This document shows positions 14,402 through 17,324 of a stretch of DNA of 17,324 nt, one piece after another. The position numbers and the translations under genes are program-made. A model generated the notes under the pieces. It was given only the letters and a program-made list of their open reading frames with translations. It was not told the origin of the DNA and ran no database searches. Source of the DNA: JBEKTY01 sp049515555 (GTDB lineage: Bacteria > Planctomycetota > Planctomycetia > Pirellulales > Thermoguttaceae); NCBI GenBank assembly GCA_049515555.1, contig JBEKTY010000209.1:1-17324 (forward strand), in the 5' to 3' direction. Position 1 is the stretch's first letter. The number at the start of each line of letters is the position of its first letter.

Positions 14402-14992
14402 TCACTTCGGCCCATGCTGCTCGGGCTCGTTCAGGGGCCGCATTTCCATGCTGCTCGTGAAGACGAACTTTCGGTTGCTGCCGCCGAGGCACATATAGGG
14501 GCTGTTGCACTGGCCGGGGGCCGCTTCCTGAACCTGTTTTTTCACCCCGTCCTCGCCGAAAAAAATGGTCAGGTGTCGGCTCAGGACTAGCCACACCTTC
14601 ATGTGGCGGTCCTTCGCAAACTCGGCGGCGTACCGCTCCATCGCCTCGGGCGTTCTCACGCCCTCGGCGATTTCGTGCTCGAAGAAAACACCGGGGATCG
14701 CCCGAAAGATCAGGTGCGGCTCTATCGGTGCGTCGGCCCACTTGTTCCATCGCTGGATGAAGTCCTGGCGGTCTTCATCAATCAGTCGTTGGATTGTGCC
14801 GTCGTCGATGCCCATGACAGCAGCCAACTTCCGGAACACCTCGGCCAGGATGTCACCCCGCTCCTCGAACATCACGATCTTGTCCGCTGTCCCGAAGATG
14901 CTTTTGTAGCCCATGAGCCGGGCCACGTCGCCATGGCGGAGGCCAAGTTGCAGCCGTCGCCGTCGGAAGTACGTCGAGAGATTGGTTGCCAT
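14402..14992 (-). CDS. Helix-turn-helix protein, first of a tandem pair
   Basis: The 196-residue protein is a close paralogue of the next gene, about half identical over the first 150 residues by eye. The N-terminal HTH spans about 5-65 (RLQLGLRHGDVARLMGYKS, FEERGDI, LAAVMGIDDGTIQRLIDED). The C-terminal domain shares RWNKWADAPIEPHLIFRAIP, the KVWLVLSRHLTIFFGEDG block and a QEAAPG segment. The extreme C-termini diverge. Upstream is a weak ribosome-binding region (GATATACATC). The 38-aa ORF ending at 15015 is only 22 bases away and may be the first gene of the operon. The products could form a heterodimer or antagonise each other; this is inferred from their pairing only. Confidence 0.8.
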   Translation of the reverse strand: MATNLSTYFRRRRLQLGLRHGDVARLMGYKSIFGTADKIVMFEERGDILAEVFRKLAAVMGIDDGTIQRLIDEDRQDFIQRWNKWADAPIEPHLIFRAIPGVFFEHEIAEGVRTPEAMERYAAEFAKDRHMKVWLVLSRHLTIFFGEDGVKKQVQEAAPGQCNSPYMCLGGSNRKFVFTSSMEMRPLNEPEQHGPK

Positions 14993-15014
14993 GATGTATA
15001 TCTAGCCCGGAACA

Positions 15015-15131
15015 CTACGAATTCTCTCTGAATCGTCGCCTGATTTCATCGGGCAAGAGTTGCTCCATCGGCACGTCGGGGATCTCGTCGCTCTGCTTCC
15101 GAAGCGTCGGCTGGTTGTTCGGGGTGGACAT
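15015..15131 (-). CDS. 38-residue small hydrophilic ORF ahead of the HTH pair
   Basis: From the ATG at 15131 the frame encodes MSTPNNQPTLRKQSDEIPDV, then PMEQLLPDEIRRRFRENS and a stop. It is charged, with a helical-looking C-terminus. The longer frame back to 15215 runs into the dispersed repeat and is less credible. The spacing of 22 bases to the next gene supports an operon. The ribosome-binding region (GATAGG) is weak. It could be a small partner of the HTH proteins, or a chance ORF. Confidence 0.4.
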   Translation of the reverse strand: MSTPNNQPTLRKQSDEIPDVPMEQLLPDEIRRRFRENS

Positions 15132-15167
15132 CCTATCGTACTGCCTGGCGAATAACCAGTGGCCGTC

Positions 15168-15269
15168 ATGAAAAAGAAAGCGGCCGTAGAGGCGGCCTAC
15201 AGGCGGGGGGACCACCCTTGTTTTCCGCAGGGATTCCCGATTATTTAATCGAGGTCGGAAAATGTTACA
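15168..15269 (+). repeat. Dispersed ~100-bp hairpin repeat, copy 2
   Basis: Second copy of the repeat at 7550-7652, in the same orientation, 7.6 kb away. On the minus strand it follows the stop of the 55-aa gene (it overlaps that stop) and ends in GGCCG-loop-CGGCC followed by GCTTTCTTTTTC, which looks like an intrinsic terminator for the minus-strand genes to its right. The plus strand also offers a 26-codon frame (15168-15248), which copy 1 does not preserve. Confidence 0.65.
15171..15205 (-). terminator. Probable intrinsic terminator within repeat copy 2
   Basis: On the minus strand GGCCG, loop CCTCTA, CGGCC is followed by a pyrimidine run GCTTTCTTTTTC. An alternative pairing uses GTAG and CTAC. 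It lies downstream of the minus-strand gene run that ends at 15265. Confidence 0.45.
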
Positions 15270-15432
15270 AGTTGCGGCGAGGATTCTCCTTCTCGCACTC
15301 CCTCCATACGCCCTTCAGTTCTCGCCATCTCGGCCGCCGCATCTCTTCGCAGAATCCTTGGATGAAACCTTGGACGAATGCGTAACCCCGCCAGAGGCCG
15401 AGCAGGACTACGATGCCAACTAGGACGTACAT
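15265..15432 (-). CDS. 55-residue single-span membrane peptide
   Basis: On the minus strand, from the ATG at 15432 to a TAA at 15265, the product starts MYVLVGIVVLLGLWRGYAFV, a clear membrane segment. A strongly basic and aromatic tail follows (MRRPRWRELKGVWRECEKEN). A GGGAGTAAGG element lies just upstream of the start. A GACTGATGTC box sits 49 bases before the start and overlaps the stop of the preceding gene. The topology is probably N-out with the basic tail in the cytoplasm. It resembles in style the small membrane protein at 6621, but the sequences are not alike. The family is unknown. The ribosome-binding site and clean topology argue for a real gene. Confidence 0.6.
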   Translation of the reverse strand: MYVLVGIVVLLGLWRGYAFVQGFIQGFCEEMRRPRWRELKGVWRECEKENPRRNL

Positions 15433-15481
15433 GACCTTACTCCCATACCGCTCCGATAAACCGCTCGCACGGTATTAGCAA

Positions 15482-15491
15482 GACATCAGTC
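15482..15491 (-). promoter_or_regulatory. GACTGATGTC box, copy 2
   Basis: The decamer contains the TGA stop codon of the 258-aa gene and precedes the 55-aa gene start by 49 bases. Confidence 0.5.
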
Positions 15492-16262
15492 GGCCTTCGG
15501 CGCCTGCTCGGCAGCAAGTTGCCGCAGGATCGACACCTTCTGGAACAGCACGGCAAACAGGTAGTGGGGCATCAAGTGGGTGTAGTTGCCGTATAGACAC
15601 GGATGATCGAGGTAATCTCGGATCAGCGTGAAGTGGTTGTTTGCAAGTGATCCCAGAACATGCAGCAAAGCATTGTTTATGACGTGTTCGAAGACTGGCT
15701 TTGCATTCTTCCAGGTACTAAGATCGAGGGCCTTCTTTGCGAATGCTGGATCGGCATCAGCGACAAAAGGCAAAGTCATGCACAAGGGGTTCCAAAGGTG
15801 GCCATCCATGGCGTCGAAGGTCAAGAACCACTTCTCAATCTCTGATATGGCAGCCCAAAACTCCTCTTCGGTAACCTCGCCCACCTTCCCCAAGCAAGGC
15901 GGTCGGAAGCCATCCCGCAGGGCAATTGTCATATCGCAGAATAGTCCAATTTTCCATCGGATGTTGTTGTCCGACAGGGAATAGGCAGGGGCTGCTTCCT
16001 GAAACATGAAGTCCTTGAATTCCCCTGCGTTAAGCGGCGCAAGGCTATCACCGGGAAGCGGAAGTGACTCACTGAGCTTGGTCACGGCCTCGTACCAAGG
16101 AAGGAGCTGGTTCGATTCTTCGATCTTCAGGGCCGTAATGCTGTGCGGGGTGTCATGGGGATGCGGGCCGAGGAACACCGGCAGGCATTCGTCCCGAAAC
16201 ATCACGAGTTCCGCCTGGACCTTGGCAATCTCGTGTCCGAGTGGATAAGGTGTGTTGGGCAT
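15486..16262 (-). CDS. Hypothetical 258-residue soluble protein
   Basis: The product has no signal peptide or clear membrane segment, although it is rich in hydrophobic and aromatic helices, for example FEHVINNALLHVLGSLANNH and YLFAVLFQKVSILRQLAAEQ. It begins MPNTPYPLGHEIAKVQAELV. No motif or family was recognised. The composition and continuous helical pattern indicate a real, probably all-alpha cytoplasmic protein. The start at 16262 has only a weak purine-rich site (GAAAG) upstream. It lies 72 bases after the ATPase stop on the same strand, with a GACTGATGTC box between them, and its own stop is inside another copy of the box. Confidence 0.65.
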   Translation of the reverse strand: MPNTPYPLGHEIAKVQAELVMFRDECLPVFLGPHPHDTPHSITALKIEESNQLLPWYEAVTKLSESLPLPGDSLAPLNAGEFKDFMFQEAAPAYSLSDNNIRWKIGLFCDMTIALRDGFRPPCLGKVGEVTEEEFWAAISEIEKWFLTFDAMDGHLWNPLCMTLPFVADADPAFAKKALDLSTWKNAKPVFEHVINNALLHVLGSLANNHFTLIRDYLDHPCLYGNYTHLMPHYLFAVLFQKVSILRQLAAEQAPKAD

Positions 16263-16320
16263 TGGTCGGCTTTCAGCGGTTCAATATCTCAGCGGCACGG
16301 GATCAGGTGCGCTGTTGTAG

Positions 16321-16330
16321 GACATCAGTC
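16321..16330 (-). promoter_or_regulatory. GACTGATGTC box, copy 3
   Basis: The decamer lies four bases after the ATPase stop codon and 58 bases before the start of the 258-aa gene. Confidence 0.5.
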
Positions 16331-16334
16331 GGTT

Positions 16335-16985
16335 TCACCGCCGGAACGCCCGGTAATTGATGGCTTCGCAGGTATGGGAGGGGCCAATCCGCTCGGAGCT
16401 GTCCAGATTCGCAATGGTCCGGGCAATGGCGATGATGCGAGTGCGGGCATCGGGGTCGATGCCAAATTCAACGCAGGCGCACTTGAGCAGGTTGGCCGAA
16501 TGCTCGTCCAGTGCCAGGTTGGTGTGGTCAGACATGCGGGCGATCTGGGCCTTCATTTCGGTCAGCGTTGTCCCCGGTCGCCCATTGAGTTCCCGTTGCG
16601 GCGGCTGGACCACCTCGATTGTAATGTCGGCGACTGGCCACGCAGCCCGGCACCGTTCGATTTTGGCAGTTGAACAGTTGCAGGCCCGAATCGGGCTACC
16701 GTTATAACCACACGGGCAAGGCCGGGCCTCGAAGGTGTTGCCCAGCCCGAGTTCCAGGGCCACTGCCCGGACCATCGTCTTGCCACAATTGGGCGGGCCG
16801 ATGAAGAGGATGGAGTGGTTCCCGGCGGCGGCGACCACCAAGGCCCGCTTCGCCATCTCGTTGCCACAAATGATGGTGGCGGCGTCATGGCCGTTGGTGG
16901 CGATCTTCGCCCGGCGAGCGATCTCGTTGGCGGCCTGGCGGTGCAGAAGGGCGAGATTGCTGTCGGTAAGGGTAAGGAAGTTCAT
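16335..16985 (-). CDS. Minimised ComM/Mg-chelatase-like ATP-binding protein
   Basis: From the ATG at 16985 the 216-residue protein resembles a collapsed ComM/YifB. Residues 40-62 (CGNEMAKRALVVAAAGNHSI) match the segment before the P-loop. The Walker A motif is GPPNCGKT at 63-70. The ARPCPCGYNG...CNC block (88-104) matches the cysteine cluster of ComM. Residues about 165-216 (RIIAIARTIANLDSSERIGP, then HTCEAINYRAF) match the Mg_chelatase_C domain. Family members are about 500 residues. The N-terminal Lon-like domain, Walker B and the sensor regions are missing here, and the usual GPLLDRID segment is reduced to PVADITIEV. It probably binds but may not hydrolyse ATP. The extension to 17180 overlaps the upstream gene and is rejected. 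A GACTGATGTC box lies 30 bases before the start. Confidence 0.7.
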   Translation of the reverse strand: MNFLTLTDSNLALLHRQAANEIARRAKIATNGHDAATIICGNEMAKRALVVAAAGNHSILFIGPPNCGKTMVRAVALELGLGNTFEARPCPCGYNGSPIRACNCSTAKIERCRAAWPVADITIEVVQPPQRELNGRPGTTLTEMKAQIARMSDHTNLALDEHSANLLKCACVEFGIDPDARTRIIAIARTIANLDSSERIGPSHTCEAINYRAFRR

Positions 16986-17015
16986 GGGTTGGTCCCTGGG
17001 GTGTTCTTCTTTCAA

Positions 17016-17025
17016 GACATCAGTC
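17016..17025 (-). promoter_or_regulatory. GACTGATGTC box, copy 4
   Basis: The decamer overlaps the stop of the cut-off gene at the right edge (TGACTGATGTC) and precedes the ATPase start by 30 bases, almost the same spacing as copy 1. Confidence 0.5.
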
Positions 17026-17324
17026 ACCGGTCGAAATGGACGGTCAGGTCGTGATTCGACCTGAGCTTCCCCCGAAACAACACCGCCAGGTCCCCTTGCC
17101 GCTCGACTCGGAATGCACCTTGCCGCACGAAGCCGAGGAACGCCCGCATCCGCCGCTCCCAGCCGTCCCCCGTCAACCAACTTCGAGCAATGTCAAAGGC
17201 AGGGGATGGCCCTTTGATGCCATTGCAGAAGTCCAGATACCAAGGGATGTCGTCCCAGACTTCGATTACCATGTGTGCCAGCACCGAAGCTGAGGCATTG
17301 GGAACGACACCATCCACGATGAAG
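17024..17324 (-). CDS. Partial hypothetical protein, 5' end beyond the window
   Basis: The minus-strand frame is open to the right edge and ends at a TGA at 17024-17026. About 100 residues are visible (for example VIEVWDDIPWYLDFCNGIKG and ERRMRAFLGFVRQGAFRVER). There is no membrane segment or recognised motif. A GTG at 17317 could be a start, but the frame continues past it with no ribosome-binding site visible, so I treat it as partial. It precedes the ATPase by 38 bases on the same strand and is likely in the same transcript. Confidence 0.5.
   Translation of the reverse strand, partial: FIVDGVVPNASASVLAHMVIEVWDDIPWYLDFCNGIKGPSPAFDIARSWLTGDGWERRMRAFLGFVRQGAFRVERQGDLAVLFRGKLRSNHDLTVHFDR

Noticed and set aside
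13874..14590. 238-residue plus-strand frame across the HTH genes
   Set aside because: It is antisense to two clearly homologous minus-strand paralogues and has no recognisable domain. It is open because of the high GC.
15482..17025. Integron gene-cassette array with attC sites
   Set aside because: Short repeated sequences after stop codons suggested it, but the decamer has no attC core (GTTRRRY) or long imperfect palindrome, and no integron integrase is present.
16986..17180. N-terminal extension of the ComM-like protein
   Set aside because: It would overlap the preceding minus-strand gene by over 150 bases. The ATG at 16985 starts a sensible helix and follows the GACTGATGTC box.

Overview
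The window most resembles accessory DNA from a planctomycete, probably a Gemmata-like genus. The reasons are three tandem PEP-CTERM proteins built from the TLYGMT...GTVFSI repeat (TIGR03803, 'GloVer'), moderately high GC, several insertion-sequence relics, and genes of families common in those genomes. The taxon is inferred from gene content; no rRNA is present.

Layout. (1) 1-3032: the C-terminal end of an unidentified ORF, then a composite gene joining a TM0106-type RecB-like nuclease, a DEDD RNase H-like domain, a zinc ribbon and an IS66-type DDE transposase. A one-base frameshift near 648 separates the first domain from the rest. (2) 3060-5341: two ordinary soluble enzymes, an HD-domain phosphohydrolase and an M24 metallopeptidase. 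(3) 5342-6620: a gene-poor scar. It holds an inverted repeat, an IS21-type left end fused to an IS1634 transposase start, and a perfect hairpin next to 18 bases that look like the 3' end of a tRNA or tmRNA gene, a likely integration site. (4) 6621-7547: two small membrane-anchored hypothetical proteins. (5) 8084-13674: three tandem exported GloVer/PEP-CTERM proteins, each with exactly seven repeats, consistent with seven-bladed beta-propellers. (6) 13775-17324, all minus strand: two tandem paralogous HTH proteins behind a 38-aa ORF, a 55-aa membrane peptide, a 258-aa hypothetical protein, a minimised ComM/Mg-chelatase-like ATPase and a cut-off hypothetical gene.

Two signals link the accessory parts. 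A ten-base box, GACTGATGTC, occurs four times, always just upstream of an accessory gene's start (6621+, 15432-, 16262-, 16985-). A hairpin-containing repeat of about 100 bases occurs at 7550-7652 and 15168-15269 in the same orientation, bracketing the PEP-CTERM and HTH block. With the possible attachment site at 6167-6184, these suggest that everything right of about 6.2 kb belongs to one genomic island. The GloVer proteins would be exported by Sec and processed by an exosortase encoded elsewhere. No complete defence or biosynthetic system could be recognised.
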